Under the pieces are notes generated by a model that worked only from the letters and a program-made list of their open reading frames with translations, was not told the DNA's origin and did not search any database. This document shows, piece by piece, positions 43,068 to 54,334 of a stretch of DNA of 64,000 nt; the first letter of the stretch is position 1, and each line of letters starts with the position of its first letter. Where the stretch lies: positions 251,351,187 to 251,415,186 of the forward strand of contig JAUMIR010000001.1 in the NCBI GenBank assembly GCA_030847615.1, written 5' to 3'. Made by a program: the position numbers and the translations under genes. The stretch comes from Gambelia wislizenii (taxonomy: Eukaryota; Chordata; Lepidosauria; Squamata; Crotaphytidae).

Positions 43068-44052
43068 GTTGTTATAGTGCGAATGGGCCTCTACGCTTTC
43101 AGAGAGAGTTCAACACAGCTAGAGCAAGTTGAATTCCATTTTCTTGATCAGAAAAATGGTCTGCCGACAGTGTCTCTCCATCTTGTCTAGGTTCCACTTC
43201 TGTTTGTTGGCTCTCATTCAGTCCATTACTGTTTTCAGATACTAGTTTACCAATTTCACTGCTTCACCTGACTCAGGCAGGATAATGAAATAGAATTAAG
43301 TATTAAGTGCTGACCTCACTTAAAAATCCCAGAAATCTCCATCTGTTTTCTAAGCAGGAAGTGAATTTTCAGCCACTTCCAGTTTACAGCCACACCCAAA
43401 AAGTTACTTTTAGTAGGGATACAGGTCTGGGAAGGGTATGGATTGGCCTCTGGACCCACCAAATTTGTCCACTTCTGATACAACTATTAAAAGTGCTAGA
43501 GACTAGTTGGAACTTGGAATATATTCCAGGTGTTCCTTATGGAGTGTAACTACTCCAGTACAGTGCCAGCAGTCCCAGTCCAAAAATGTCTTTGGAGAAG
43601 GAGGAGACTAAGGCTAATGATACTAAAGACCCCTAAAAGATGCAGCAGGATGAGCAGGCTCATATCTGTCAGGGTGACCAAGGCAACTTTTCAACCAAAT
43701 ATAAGTTTGAAATGACATTGACATCAATGTACGTTTGTATATATCTGAATTATTTATTTTGCAGTTTTCATATTTTGTATCATTTGTTCTGTGTTTGCTA
43801 GTCTTGTGGGGCACTCTAACCTGGCAACCTTATTCAGTAATACTTCTAGGTTGTAAGATTGCAATCAACATTGCCTGCAAATATTTGAGCACATCTTCAC
43901 AGTTATAAGGGCTAGAAACTTCAAAAGAAAGCAGGGAAGTTGAGATTGTCAGTATGCTGAATCTACTATCATATTCTATGCTTCCATGGAATCAAGCAAA
44001 CATTAAACATGGCGGCCAGATTGATTACTGACACATCTAGGAGTGATCATAT
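43068..44052. other. Intron 5, nothing recognised
   Basis: The 60-80 codon frames (43307-43814) have no known family or splice support. Confidence 0.4.
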
Positions 44053-44292
44053 TTGTTGTTGTGTCATTTCTGACTTATGGCAACTCTAAGGTGTATTGGA
44101 ATTTTAAAACATTTGAGTTTTGATGATCCCAGTGGTTTTAAAATTCCAATAGGTTATGGGCCCAGTATGGTTCCGCTGGAGGGTTTTTTTGTGCAGAATT
44201 TGTTCAGAGGGGTTTTTCACTTGCCTTCCTCTGAGGCTGAGAGAGTGTGACTTGCCCAGGGTCACCCAGTGGGTTTCCATAGCCAAGCAATT
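44053..44292 (-). repeat. tRNA-SINE, minus-strand copy, interrupted
   Basis: 'TTGTTGTTGTGTCATTTCTGACTTATGGCAACTCTAAGG' is the reverse complement of the SINE tail. 'CCTCTGAGGCTGAGAGAGTGTGACTTGCCCAGGGTCACCCAGTGGGTTTCCATAGCC' is its body. Together they match 893-1062 but keep a middle part that the other copy lost. A short inverted-repeat sequence (44094-44151) lies in the middle. Confidence 0.75.
44094..44151. repeat. Perfect 17-bp inverted repeat (hairpin) inside a SINE
   Basis: TATTGGAATTTTAAAAC (44094-44110) and GTTTTAAAATTCCAATA (44135-44151) are exact complements with a 24-base loop. In related SINEs the text on either side is nearly continuous, so this looks like an insertion. Confidence 0.85.
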
Positions 44293-44559
44293 TACACCAA
44301 TATTAAAAACATTCCACTGGCTGCCAGTTAGTTTCTGGCAAGGTACAAAATGTTGGTTGTTACCTTTAAAGCCCAACATGGTATGGGTTCAGGTTACCTA
44401 TGAGATCATCTTCTCCCGTATAATACACCCCATAGACTCAGGTCCTCTGGGGAATATTTACTTCAATCAGGCAGGACTAGGTTGGCAACTGTCACCCAAA
44501 GGGCTTTCTTTAGCTGCACCCAGATGATGGAATGACCGGCTAGAAGAGAACTGGATATG

Positions 44560-44830
44560 CTATCTGAATTTAAAATAGCATTAAAGACCAGTCTCTTCTG
44601 GTAAGCCGATCTACATGATTTTTGAATTATGAATTTTAAGCTATGGGTTTATTTTGAACATGTATTGGTTTTATATGCTCTTTTAATTGAGATTATGTCT
44701 TTTTAACTGTTGTTATGTGATTCTAACTTATGTTATATGTTGTATTTTAATCTATTGCTATACCCTGCCTCAATCCATAGGGAGAGGTGGGTAAGATAAT
44801 TAATTAATTAATTAATTAATTAATATAAGA
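44560..44830 (+). repeat. L2-like LINE 3' tail with (TTAA)n
   Basis: 'AAAGACCAGTCTCTTCTGGTAAGCC', a T-rich stretch, then 'TATACCCTGCCTCAATCCATAGGGAGAGGTGGGTAAG' lead into seven or so TTAA units (44796-44824). This is the commonest tail layout of reptilian L2-like LINEs. Confidence 0.65.
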
Positions 44831-45156
44831 AGCCTTAAAACCACAGATACTACCAGATGTCTGCAATTTGTTTATACCCTTTGTCCTGTAAGGACAGTTA
44901 AAGTATTTGTTAATTATTTTAATTCCATAGTAAATAAACTCATAGAGGACAGGTTTATTAGTGAATGGAAAAGGCACAGCTTCTGTGTTCACTGTGCTAG
45001 GGGCTAATGACTGGAAACAGATATCAGTGCCATCCTCTTTTTAAAAGCTGCCTTAGATTGTGTGCCAAGATGCTCCAGCAAGTTGAACTAGACAAGAACT
45101 GTTGTTGCTGAAGTGTTACATCAAAACTTAGCTTCTTGATATCCTTTTGTTTTCAG
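44831..45156. other. End of intron 5 and its splice acceptor
   Basis: No repeat or gene is recognised. The polypyrimidine tract and acceptor TTTTGTTTTCAG end at 45156. Confidence 0.5.
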
Positions 45157-45260
45157 CACAAGCCAGGTGAAGCAGAGGGATGCATCACCATGTAGTGGAA
45201 CCACAAAGGGTGAACCATGCACCAACAAGGCTCTTCCATTCACTAAACATTGTTTCCAGC
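45157..45260 (+). CDS. INO80D: INO80D coding exon 5: first half of zinc motif 2
   Basis: This encodes residues 446-480 plus one base of 481. It starts STSQVKQRDASPCSGTTKGE and ends KALPFTKHCFQ. C458, C467 and C478 lie here; the matching H481 is completed by the next exon (C|AT). The acceptor is TTTTCAG ending at 45156. The donor is GTATCT at 45261, weaker than the consensus GTAAGT. At 104 bases it is the shortest coding exon. The opening residues (STSQVKQRD) differ from what I recall of human; the cysteine part is well conserved. The downstream intron is over 9 kb and holds a DIRS element, so correct splicing here must bridge that sequence. Confidence 0.9.
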
Positions 45261-45689
45261 GTATCTTTTTCACTGCCCTTTTGTTCATGTGAAAGTGTAA
45301 TTATGACTATTATGGGTACCTTGTGTTTCTAGAAAGGTGCCAGCTGATTCTCAAAATCTAGTTTATTTACATCTTTGCCACATTGTACAGCAATAACTAG
45401 AGTGTACTTGTAAAAATTTCTTTGTAGTATTGGATGGATAAGATGAAGAGGTAGCTGCAAGAAAATCATAAATATTTTCCTGTTAGATCTGCTTCTTTGC
45501 ACCACAGCTTGTAACTTCCTCCATTGAGATGTTTAATGCAACATAATGTTTACTATTCAAAATAGATGGACCTGATGTTACTAGCAAATTCAGAATGAAT
45601 TCCAGTAAAGCTATATTGGCGGTCACATGAACAATACATGCGTATCATGGAACATCTCTCTCTGGCTTTTCTTCGCAAACGAAGATTCA
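45261..45689. other. Intron 6, 5' part; nothing recognised
   Basis: Only short AT-rich text is present. Confidence 0.4.
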
Positions 45690-46095
45690 GGAAGGACTCA
45701 TGCTGCGCTTTCTGCAAGCGCGCTGATGACTAAAAAGGCCAATCCGAGATAAACAAGTCCGGTTGCAAAAAGCACAGCAGAAGGTCTCCTTGGGTGATGT
45801 TTTTGGGTTGTGATTCTTTCTGCGTTGTCGTTTCTCTTCAAGACTTGTTCGGCGTGAGTTCTCAAATAAGGCTGCAGCATTGTGGACAGTGCGTCTCCAT
45901 GCCTCCCGATGTGAGGCCAGGGCGGACCACTGTTGGTGATCAATTTGGCCAAGCCTGAGATGGTGTTTCAGGGAGTCCTTGTATCGCTTTTTTGGAGCGC
46001 CCCTCTTACGCTGACCCGTGGCGAGTTCACCGTAGAGTAGTATTTTTGGGAGGCGATGGTCCTCCATCCTGGAAACGTGCCCTGCCCAGCACAGT
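45690..46095 (-). pseudogene. C-terminus of a non-LTR retrotransposon ORF, with a C2H2 finger
   Basis: The minus-strand frame reads CWAGHVSRMEDHRLPKILLY, then KKRYKDSLKHHLRLGQI, and ends in a zinc finger CCAFCNRTCLSRIGLFSHQRAC. I recognise this arrangement (the 'GHV.RM.D.RLPK.LLYGEL' block followed by a C-terminal C2H2 finger) from the ends of LINE reverse-transcriptase polyproteins in many animals. The exact clade is uncertain. The RT part upstream is missing. The frame is open for about 135 codons, so the piece is not very old. It is antisense to INO80D in intron 6. Confidence 0.7.
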
Positions 46096-47651
46096 ATTTA
46101 TGGAACATAAATACTGTATATAAACAGCTCTAAGCCTAACCAAGTTCTGAAGGACTGGAACAATATGACTGGCACAGAAGTATTTTTATTATTTTGTTTC
46201 TGACCTTAGGACAACAGGAACTTGAAGGTCCATGTTTTTTTGCCTTTGCCCTTCTCTGCTGCATTTTAAAACTGAGTGAGAGGGTAATTTGTTCCCTGTA
46301 GATTTATAATGCCCATCTTTAGTTTCTTGTGTACTATTGAAAGATGGCATCAGACCAGGTTTTGATACATCATAGCCTCAATTTTTCCATTCTGATTGAT
46401 GACATGAGGCAGACAGTTGCAGGTGTGAAATGACTTCTTCCTACAACTATTGGGAATGGACACATATTAGGGCACTTTGCACAAGTGCACCAGACACTGT
46501 TTACATTTATGGGTTTGTGAAAGACATCAAGATAATCCTTTGCAGTTGTGTCAGCTCTGAGGCAGCAGAGAGACCTAGGAATAAAGTCAGAATTTGCTAG
46601 TTAGTAGGTGTGGTGCATGAACTATGTAGGACTGAGTTGGTATATAAATCTACTTAAGAATCAGGTTATTAGCATTTAGTCTGAATTCTGCGGTTATACA
46701 CCACAACAGTATGAACTGTATAACAGTCCCACTGTTATAGACTGCAAAGTGATGGAACAAACAGTGTCATGCATATGATCTGGTACTGATTATACATCGA
46801 AGCCTGCAGATAACATTTCTTGTGTGAGGCTGACTGGTTTGATTTCCACAGAAAATCTGAATTATCTCATAGTTTAAATTGCTTTAACAGTGTCAGTAGG
46901 GTGTGCAGTCAGAAAGAATGTGAGACAGTAAAGTGACTTAAAATGAGTGAAAGATGAAAGATGTACAACCCCACAGTATCAATAGAAGAGGAAGAATGAA
47001 AATCCTTAGATTAGAAACCTTTGCAAATGAAGAGCCTGAACATGAGTATATGAAATTGCAACAACAATGTAAAGAAAAAGGAAAAGATTCCAAATTCAAC
47101 AAGCTCAGAGTGCTAATGAGTTTTCTTGTCTTTCTTCATTTTATAAATTAATTTAAATCTCTTTCAGGTTCTTTCTCCCCTGTTTTCCTAATTACAAATT
47201 TAGCCTCAATTTTACAATACTCTTAAGCATTGAAGAAGAACTGAGAACTACAAAAGGAACAAGGGAAGCAAGGATACCTAAGCATAGAAAGGAACTTTGC
47301 AGATGAGATGAGAACAAAGCGTTTGGAGCAGGGCAGGGGGAAAGGGCATATTGAAGATTGACAGTTGAGTAGCTTTTAAAGTCTTATCTCAATATGGCTG
47401 TTTGTACTCTAGAATAGGCCAATTGGACTGTGGGCTGATTCAGATATTTAGCGGCTCCACACAGCCAGGAAACCATTGTGTGAAGTTACTGTACGAATCG
47501 CTGCCTCCATTTGGGTGCTATAAATGCTGGTGCCATGATCTCTTTGGGAGCAGCAGCCCTTGTTTGAGATTTCATAGAGATTATTAGGGTTTCAGTCCTA
47601 AACAACTGCCCAGTGTTTATGCCCGCAAGAATTCCCTGGGTATGTTAGTTA
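46096..47651. other. Intron 6, nothing recognised
   Basis: Short frames only (for example 46954-47151). It is directly followed by the DIRS left end at about 47652. Confidence 0.4.
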
Positions 47652-47829
47652 CATCTTCTTTGTGGTCTCTGTGAATACACACAGTGGATAATTCCTGTGC
47701 CTGCAAACAGAGCACTCAGAACCGTCTGGAATCGCTAGGCAAAATAGTTTTTGATACATTTTGGCGGTAACTCCACCCACCTCAACAGTCTCTCTGAGGC
47801 ACTCTCACCTAATTCCCCTCAGTTCCTTT
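47652..47829. repeat. DIRS left inverted terminal repeat
   Basis: It reads ATCTTCTTTGTGGTCTCTGTG, then 'CAAAATAGTTTTTGATACATTTTGGCGGTAACTCC', then 'CAGTCTCTCTGAGGCACTCTCACC', and ends AGTTCCTT. It is the inverse complement of 53369-53543 with a modest number of mismatches. Confidence 0.9.
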
Positions 47830-48099
47830 TTATCCGCTGTGCGAGTAGCACATAGGAACCCTTTGTTCGCTAGAGCTTCTTTCGCTTTCTATTGACTCAC
47901 GGATTGACTCAGACTGCTTATTGATTTTGTTTTTTTGGCTTTTCCTTTTGATTCTTGTTGTGATTTCTGGACCTTTTGTCTTTTGGGACTGTTTTTTGGT
48001 TTCTCTCTCTCGTTTGCCCTTGGATTCGGCTTTGGACTCCGACTCGTTACGACTTTGGACTGGTTAGACTCTTCTTTCGTCTTTTCCCTGTTTCTTTGA

Positions 48100-49780
48100 T
48101 TATGGCCTCAACTCTGCCATCTTCAAATGGTGCTCCGTTTGTCAGGCGAGGCTTCCTGCCTCTGACGAGCGCTCAGAGTGCCTCATCTGCTTGGGTGAAG
48201 CCCATTATATGGATGCTTGTATACATTGTCAGAACTTCACCCCTCAGGCATGTAAACATCGCTCTTCGAGGCTGAAGTGCCTTTTCTATGAGAAGGCGCT
48301 GTTCCACTCTCTGCTTCTACCCCAGGCATTCAGGTTGGGTTTCTGCCCCCATAGAAGAGAGGTTGCTCTCTGTCAGCCAGTCCATCGGCAAAGAGAAGGC
48401 ATAGGACCTTGAGTCCGTCCCGTCGTCAATCGGTGGCATTGGATCCGGAGGCCATGCATCAGTCCCATAAGCATACTACCGCTTTGAGATCGAGTAAAGG
48501 CCATGGCTCTTCGAAACCTTCGACCTCGACTCGGGACCGCCTGGGTCCAGTCGAGACCGTGATTCCTCTGCCTCCTCTGGGCCAGGACTAAGAAGAGGGG
48601 AAAAAAAGAGCAAACACTCTTTACCGAGACCAACAGTGCGCCCCTTGTCCACTGCGGTGGCTACTGTGGCAGAGGAACCCGAGCAACAACAACAGCTGGC
48701 TACTGCCACTACGGCACAGAGAGCCCCTTGTCCACTGCGGTGGCTACTTTGGCGCAGGAGCCCGAGGAGCAACAACAGCTGGCTACTGCCACTACGGCAC
48801 AGAGTGCCCTTTGTCCACTGCGGTGGCTACTTTGTCTCAGGAGTCCAAGGAGCAACAACAGCCGGCTACTGCCACTATGGCACAGAGCGCCCTTTGTCCA
48901 CTGCAGTGGCTACTTTGGCGCAGCAGCCTGAGGAGCAACAACAGCCGGCTACTGCCACTATGACTGTTTTGGATCCGAACCAGACATCACTACCAGTTTC
49001 TCCTACAGAAACTGGAGATGTCACCACTGTCCATGATCCATTGTGTGAGGTGACTCCTACTCCTTCCTTGGTAATTGTTCAAACCGGAGAATGAGAGCTC
49101 TCTGAAGGGGTAAGGGCTTCCTCCCCTGTGGTTTAGGCTCGCTCCCCTGTGCTCCTGGTCTCCTGCACCGAGCTCCTCTGTACAGACACTGTTATGGTCG
49201 ACGTCGAAACTACATCACAGGAGGCAACAGGGAAGGCTCCTTCTTCGACTCCGTCACATCGAGTTTTGGACATTGAGCATTCATATGAAGCTTATGATGT
49301 GGCCCGATCGGCCTTCGACCTTCCCTTCCTCTCTCCTCCTGGAGCCACAGCCTGATTTTTGCACAGCGGCCTCAGTTCCATTTTGCTGACACCTAGCTGT
49401 GGGGGTTATTACTCTCCCCCTCACCTTTCTCTCCACAGGATGGAACGGGTTCATCTAGAGGAGATCCAGCTGGCTGAACCCGTACTGAGGGACGCCAGCA
49501 GTCAGTCTCACGTGGGTGTCAAGATCCTCGCTGCCTCCTCCTCCTCCTGTGCATGTGACTCCTCTACACCAAGGTTGGCACAGCCCTTCGCCTCGGGGCT
49601 CTAGCCCCTCATCTTCGTCATCCCATTCAGTATTGTCGGACTCTTCTGTATCGTACATACCGAGAGCTCCCTCTCCACCACCGGATTTTATCGATGATGA
49701 GTCCTGTCCGCAACGGACGACATTTGAGCGTTTTCAGAACAGATGGTCCAGATGGCCCATGCCTTGGACTTGAAGATCAC
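48100..49780 (+). pseudogene. DIRS gag-like ORF1, frame-broken
   Basis: One frame at 48140-48412 reads CLICLGEAHYMDACIHCQNF and continues into KHRSSRLKCLFYEKALFHS. This 'C..CLGEAH...C..C' block followed by a basic/aromatic stretch is characteristic of DIRS ORF1 products. An 83-bp tandem array (48641-48972) interrupts it, and serine/proline-rich text follows (about 49500-49770: PPPPVHVTPLHQGW, SSSSSHSVLSDSSVSYIPRA). It would have been the structural nucleic-acid-binding protein. Stops and frame changes show it is dead. Confidence 0.7.
48641..48972 (+). repeat. 83-bp minisatellite, four copies, in the DIRS gag region
   Basis: CCCCTTGTCCACTGCGGTGG-type blocks begin at 48641, 48724, 48807 and 48890. 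The period is exactly 83 bases each time. 83 is not a multiple of three, so each copy is read in a new frame, yet one frame stays open from 48636 to 49094. The text includes GAGCAACAACAACAGC, which codes poly-Q in one frame. Confidence 0.92.
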
Positions 49781-50569
49781 CAAAAGGGAGTCTGAGCCTG
49801 TGGATCCAATCTATTGTAGGATCAACTCAAATGCTGCTCCCACTGCTGTCATACTGGTGCTACCTCCACTATTGAAACTCATTCAAGGCTTGTAGGAAAA
49901 TCCATCATCCATTCCATCGACCTCAAAGAGGATAGATCGGCACTATCATGTGTCGGGGGATGGTATCGACTGACTCCGAGAACACCCTTACCCAAATTCA
50001 GTAGTGGTAGAGGTTTCTCCACAATGGCTTGCAGTAAAAATAGTGGCCGTGGAACTTTGCAGCATGCATGGTTCTGTTTGGCCATGTTCCGCGGGCTTCC
50101 TTGACCATCGAGGATATGCCATTTGACCATTCCAGCCTCTTTGACAGCTCAACCAATGGAACGCTTGAATTCATGAAGAAGGTGAAGACCACCACATGGA
50201 AGTACAGTATGCCGTCATCCTCGTCTTCTACGTACTGATCAAGGGGTTGATCTGGGTGGCACTCCTCCTCTTACACCCAGTCCTTTTGGAGGGGATACAC
50301 TCTGCAATCTTCCAGGCACTCACGGTACCAGCAACCCACTTCATCCGCCTTTTAGGTGGGGAGCCAGGCCTCCACCTCCTAGTACCGGCTACCAACAAAG
50401 CAAAGTGCTAAAAGAACAGGGCAGAAGGAGATTTTAAACTGCCCTCACTCTCAATCCGCTCATTCCTTTCCCCAAGAACCATCTGTTCGGAAACCGTCTG
50501 TCTGTGTTCTGAGACACCTGGTCCAAGGTAACATGGGACTGATGGGTGCTTTGCATCATCCAGGATAGT

Positions 50570-51760
50570 TACTGGATTGGGTTTGAACAAATTAATAATC
50601 TAAAAGAGGTTCGAGATGGTTACCCTGAGTTCGATCCTGCCTCTTCTTAAACGAGGCGACTGATTTGCCTCCATTGATCTCAAGGGCACGTACTTTCATA
50701 TTGGAATCCACTCAACCCACAGACGGTTCTCCGCCTTCATGGTTGCGGATGAGGCCTTCCAGTTTCACGTCTTGCACTTTGGACTATCAACAGCACCGAG
50801 GGTATTTACGAAATGCATGATGGCTGGGGCAGCTTTCCTGCATCAACAGGGGGGGGGGTGGTGGTCATCTTCCCCTACATCGATGACTAGCTCCTGGTGG
50901 CAGAGTCCTGTCAGCAACTCCTGGATGACATTGAGCTGCCATTGGACTTACTGGATGCCCTGGGCCTAATTGTCAATCTGGAGAAATTACATTTCAAACA
51001 CAGCCAGTCTCTCCAGTTCATCGGCGCCTCCTTAAATTCAAATACCTCTGTGTCTTACCTGCCTGCAGATCGTTTCGATACTCTCTGCAACCTCATCCAC
51101 CAATGCTGCAGATCCCAGAGGATCTCTGCTTGATTCAAACCCTACTGGGAAACATGGCAGCCACAACTTCAGTCACTCAAGTTGCAAGGCTACAGTTCCT
51201 ATCACTTCAGTCATGGTTCCTGAGCATCTTCGACCCAATGCAGGACTGCCCTCACAAACTCCTCAACTTGCCGCGAGCAATTCAACATTCCCTGGATTGG
51301 GGGTTGGACCTGAACAACATCCTGTCAGGCATGCTGTTCAAACCCCAACCGCAAGTCTCAGTCACCACAAATGCATCCTCACTTGGATAGGGAGCCCATC
51401 TTGAAACATACGCGGTCCATGGCTCGTGGACTGCTGACAAACGGGAGCTCCATATCGATATCCTCGATCTCCTGGCTGTTCAGAAGGTGCCTCAGGCCTT
51501 CGAGAAGCTGGTATCAGGCAAGATGGTCCTGCTTGTCACGGATAATACATCTGTGATGTACTACCTTAACAAGCAATGAGGGAAGAGGTCTCCGTCTCTT
51601 CTGTCACTTACTCTCAAAATTTGGGACTGCTGCATTCAGAAGTTATACTTCTCCACTCCATTCATCTTCCGGGAGAAGAGAATAATCTTGCCGACGGACT
51701 GAGCCGTCCAAATTCATCCGTGCACGAATGGATGTCACATCAATAGGTGGCACAAGAACT
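50570..51760 (+). pseudogene. DIRS reverse transcriptase and RNase H, frame-broken
   Basis: The frame at 50663-50830 reads FASIDLKGTYFHIGIHSTHR and then FHVLHFGLSTAPRVFTKCMM. The catalytic FPYIDD is at 50870-50887 but is followed at once by TAG (50888-50890), where the family has tryptophan. A G-run (about 50850-50859) shifts the frame just before it. Next is ELPLDLLDALGLIVNLEKLH and FIGASLNS, as in DIRS RT. RNase H-like text follows (NASSLG, DKRELHIDILDLLAVQ, VTDNTSVMYYLNKQ, ILADGLSRPNSS). Several stops make it inactive. Confidence 0.85.
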
Positions 51761-52099
51761 GTTTCAGCGCTGGAGTACTCCGCAGGCCCGTTATGAACAC
51801 GAGTGGTGGCCGTGCTGTGTCGGGACCGATCGAACATGATCCTCCTTACTCCATGGTGGCTTCGGCAACCGTGGTTTGTACCTCTCCTTCGCCTGGACCA
51901 TCGGCGCTTTCTGTACCTTCCGAGCCGTCTGCATCTATTGACCATCCAGAATGGCAACGTCAGACATCCGGACCTCGAGATTCTTTGTCTGATGGCTTCG
52001 AGGGTACTGCCCTGAATCTGTCTTGGGATCTGAGGCGTTCCATGCGTCTACTGCTACCGGCCAACATACAGGTAGTGCTTGATGCCTCTCTCCGCCCTT

Positions 52100-53031
52100 C
52101 TACACGTTGATCCTATTTCTACAAGTGGAAACATTTTGAATCCCTTTTCTTAGACCGTGGCCTCACTGCTGCTTCCTCCTCGGTGACCACTGTCCTCCAA
52201 TTCTTACTGCATCTTTCGGATTCAGGACTATTTTTCTTGCCCCCGAAAGTGATACCTCGTGGCTCCCTCTGTTGAGTCCCAAGCACGGGATCAACCTTCT
52301 CCATTCCAAGACCCGTTGGTTTGGAAATTCCTGAAGTGCTGTGTCAACCTTCATCCACCAGTGGTTGAGCCTACACCAGCTAGGAGTTTCGAACTAGTCC
52401 TCTCTCAACTCACAAGACACACCTTTGAACCCTTGATGACAATGGATCTGAGACTCCTGTCGTGGAAAACTTTGTGCCTTGCGTTCCAATGCTCCATACT
52501 TGACATTCCATGAGCACACAGTGTTTCTGAAACTAGACATGTCCTTTCTCCTGAAGGTGGTCTCCAGTTTCCATATCTACCAATCCTTTGTTCTCCCTGC
52601 TCTAATGCTCTAATGCAGGATCCAAAGGATGACTTGAACGGACTCTCCACTCCCTGGATGTTCGCAGACCCCTTGCCTTCTATGTACAGTGGACAGCTCC
52701 ATTTCAAAAGTCGCCGAATCTGTTTGTGTCCTATGCAAACATTAAGTTGGATACCCCTGTTTCTCCACAGTGCCTGTCAAAGTGGGTCGTATCAACCATC
52801 TCCTTTCGTTACGAACTGGCTCGAAAGCCTCTGCCTCCTCGGGTTTGAGGGCACTCCATCAGAGCTGTATCCGCTTCTGCTAGGTTCCTCTCCGAGGTTC
52901 CCCTGGAGCATGTGTGCCGGGCAGCCACTTGGTCTATGCCACTAATTTTTATCTTGCACTACAAACTAGACACTCGGTCTCGTAATGAGGCTGCTTTTGG
53001 GAAGGCAGTTCTGCTGTCCTCCATTCAATAA
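52100..53031 (+). pseudogene. DIRS tyrosine recombinase, frame-broken
   Basis: Pieces in several frames resemble the DIRS recombinase. They include ELVLSQLTRHTFEPLMTMDL followed by RLLSWKTLCLAF (about 52395-52490). The last part is AATWSMPLIFILHYKLDTRS followed by NEAAFGKAVLLSSIQ, with a stop at 53029-53031. The HY in this final block probably corresponds to the region of the nucleophilic tyrosine; I infer this by similarity. In an active DIRS this enzyme would integrate a circular DNA intermediate. Confidence 0.7.
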
Positions 53032-53192
53032 GTGAGTGGTTATTGTGGTTGCCTATGGTACTTAACATTTATTGCTATGTTCATGTCAGTTTATGCACAT
53101 TGTTATGGTTTGATGGGACATCACATGTCAACAATTGTCCTTGTCTAACCCGTTTGCATGACATACCCTCCTCCTACAGGTGAAGCTTGCTA

Positions 53193-53298
53193 ATCTACCC
53201 ACTGTGTGTATTCATAGAGACCACGAAGAAGATGGACAGGTTGCTCACTTATAACCATAGATCTTCGAGTGGTCTTCTGTGAATTCACACTGACCCAC
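53193..53298. repeat. DIRS internal complementary region (ICR)
   Basis: The first part, CACTGTGTGTATTCATAGAG ... CACGAAGAAGAT, is the inverse complement of the element's left end. The second part, GGACAGGTTGCTCACTTATA ... GTGAATTCACAC, is the inverse complement of its right end. The two are fused head-to-tail, as expected for the template used to complete ends during DIRS circle formation. Confidence 0.88.
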
Positions 53299-53368
53299 CC
53301 ATCCTCCCCTGTATGTCCTGTTATGGGATATGTTTAATGTTCCTGATGCTGCTGCTTGCGTCGTCCTT

Positions 53369-53570
53369 CAAGGAACTGAGGGGAATTAGGTGAAAGTGCC
53401 TCAGAGAGACTGTTGGGGTGGGCAGAGTTACCACCAAAATGTATCAAAAACTATTTTGCCTAGTGATTCCAGAACGTTCTGAGTGCTCTGCGCAGATGCA
53501 GGAATTACCCACTGTGTGAATTCACAGAAGACCACTCGAAGATCTATGGTTACAGGTAAGCAACCTGTCC
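53369..53570. repeat. DIRS right inverted terminal repeat
   Basis: It starts AAGGAACTGAGGGGAATTAGG and ends GGTAAGCAACCTGTCC. It is complementary to 47652-47829 over about 175 bases. The outermost bases match only the ICR, again as in DIRS elements. Confidence 0.88.
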
Positions 53571-54334
53571 ATATGCTTGCTCACTGCCCCTATATACTGA
53601 AGTACTTTAAAAGCTGAGGTGAATGTGTTTACCTTGAAATGTTTCTTGTTTCCCAAATTCAGTGATAGATAAATATAGAAACAAGACTCAGGAAAACACA
53701 TCTAGTTCAGAAAGCATCTACTGCCCCAGCATAGAAAGGGTGAATGTTACAATGTGTACAAGAAAGAGAAACTAAAGATCAAGTTTATATATCTTTTCTC
53801 AGCAATATAATTTCACATTCAAAATTCAGTTTATTGACTCACCTGTGCATCATGATTCAGGAAGTCAGGAAGAATAGTACAATTTTTATGTCTTCCCATA
53901 TGGGGATGACAGAAATCCTTTTTTTAATATTTTAGTATGGATCCTCCAAGTTGAGAGAAAAAAAGCCTATTGATTGCATTGCCCCCCAAATGACACTATT
54001 GATTAAGAATGTCCAGGAAACAGGCGCATGAACTCATTAGCAAAATAGCTCCTTCCATAAACCCATCTCAATAAATTATAAAACATTAACAGTTCTGCTT
54101 CATGGCAGTTTGTTTTGTTTTGGGTTTTTTTTGCTTAAACTGTTGACTTTGCATCTTTCCTAGCTTGAACTATGAATGATATTTTAAGCAAATGGTTGAC
54201 AGATTCAATGGTTGAAAATGGCTGAATGGTTGAAAGTTAAAAATAAGGATTGTGCTTTTATTCTCTCTGAAAACCATATACACAGCTCTTCCCACCCCAA
54301 AATGACATGTTATTCTTGACACAGACATATACAG
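53571..54334. other. Intron 6, 3' part; nothing recognised
   Basis: No gene or named repeat. A T-rich stretch lies at about 54106-54133. The acceptor CATATACAG ends at 54334. Confidence 0.5.

Larger units (their letters stand above)
47652..53570 (+). mobile_element. DIRS-type tyrosine-recombinase retrotransposon, near-complete structure
   Basis: This is a 5.9-kb element with inverted terminal repeats (47652-47829 and 53369-53570). An internal complementary region (53193-53298) repeats the outermost parts of both ends in inverse orientation. Inside, in order, are a gag-like part, reverse transcriptase, RNase H-like and tyrosine-recombinase remnants. This layout is the hallmark of the DIRS group, which integrates by recombinase instead of a DDE integrase and makes no target duplication. 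All reading frames are broken. It lies in INO80D intron 6 in the sense direction. Confidence 0.9.
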
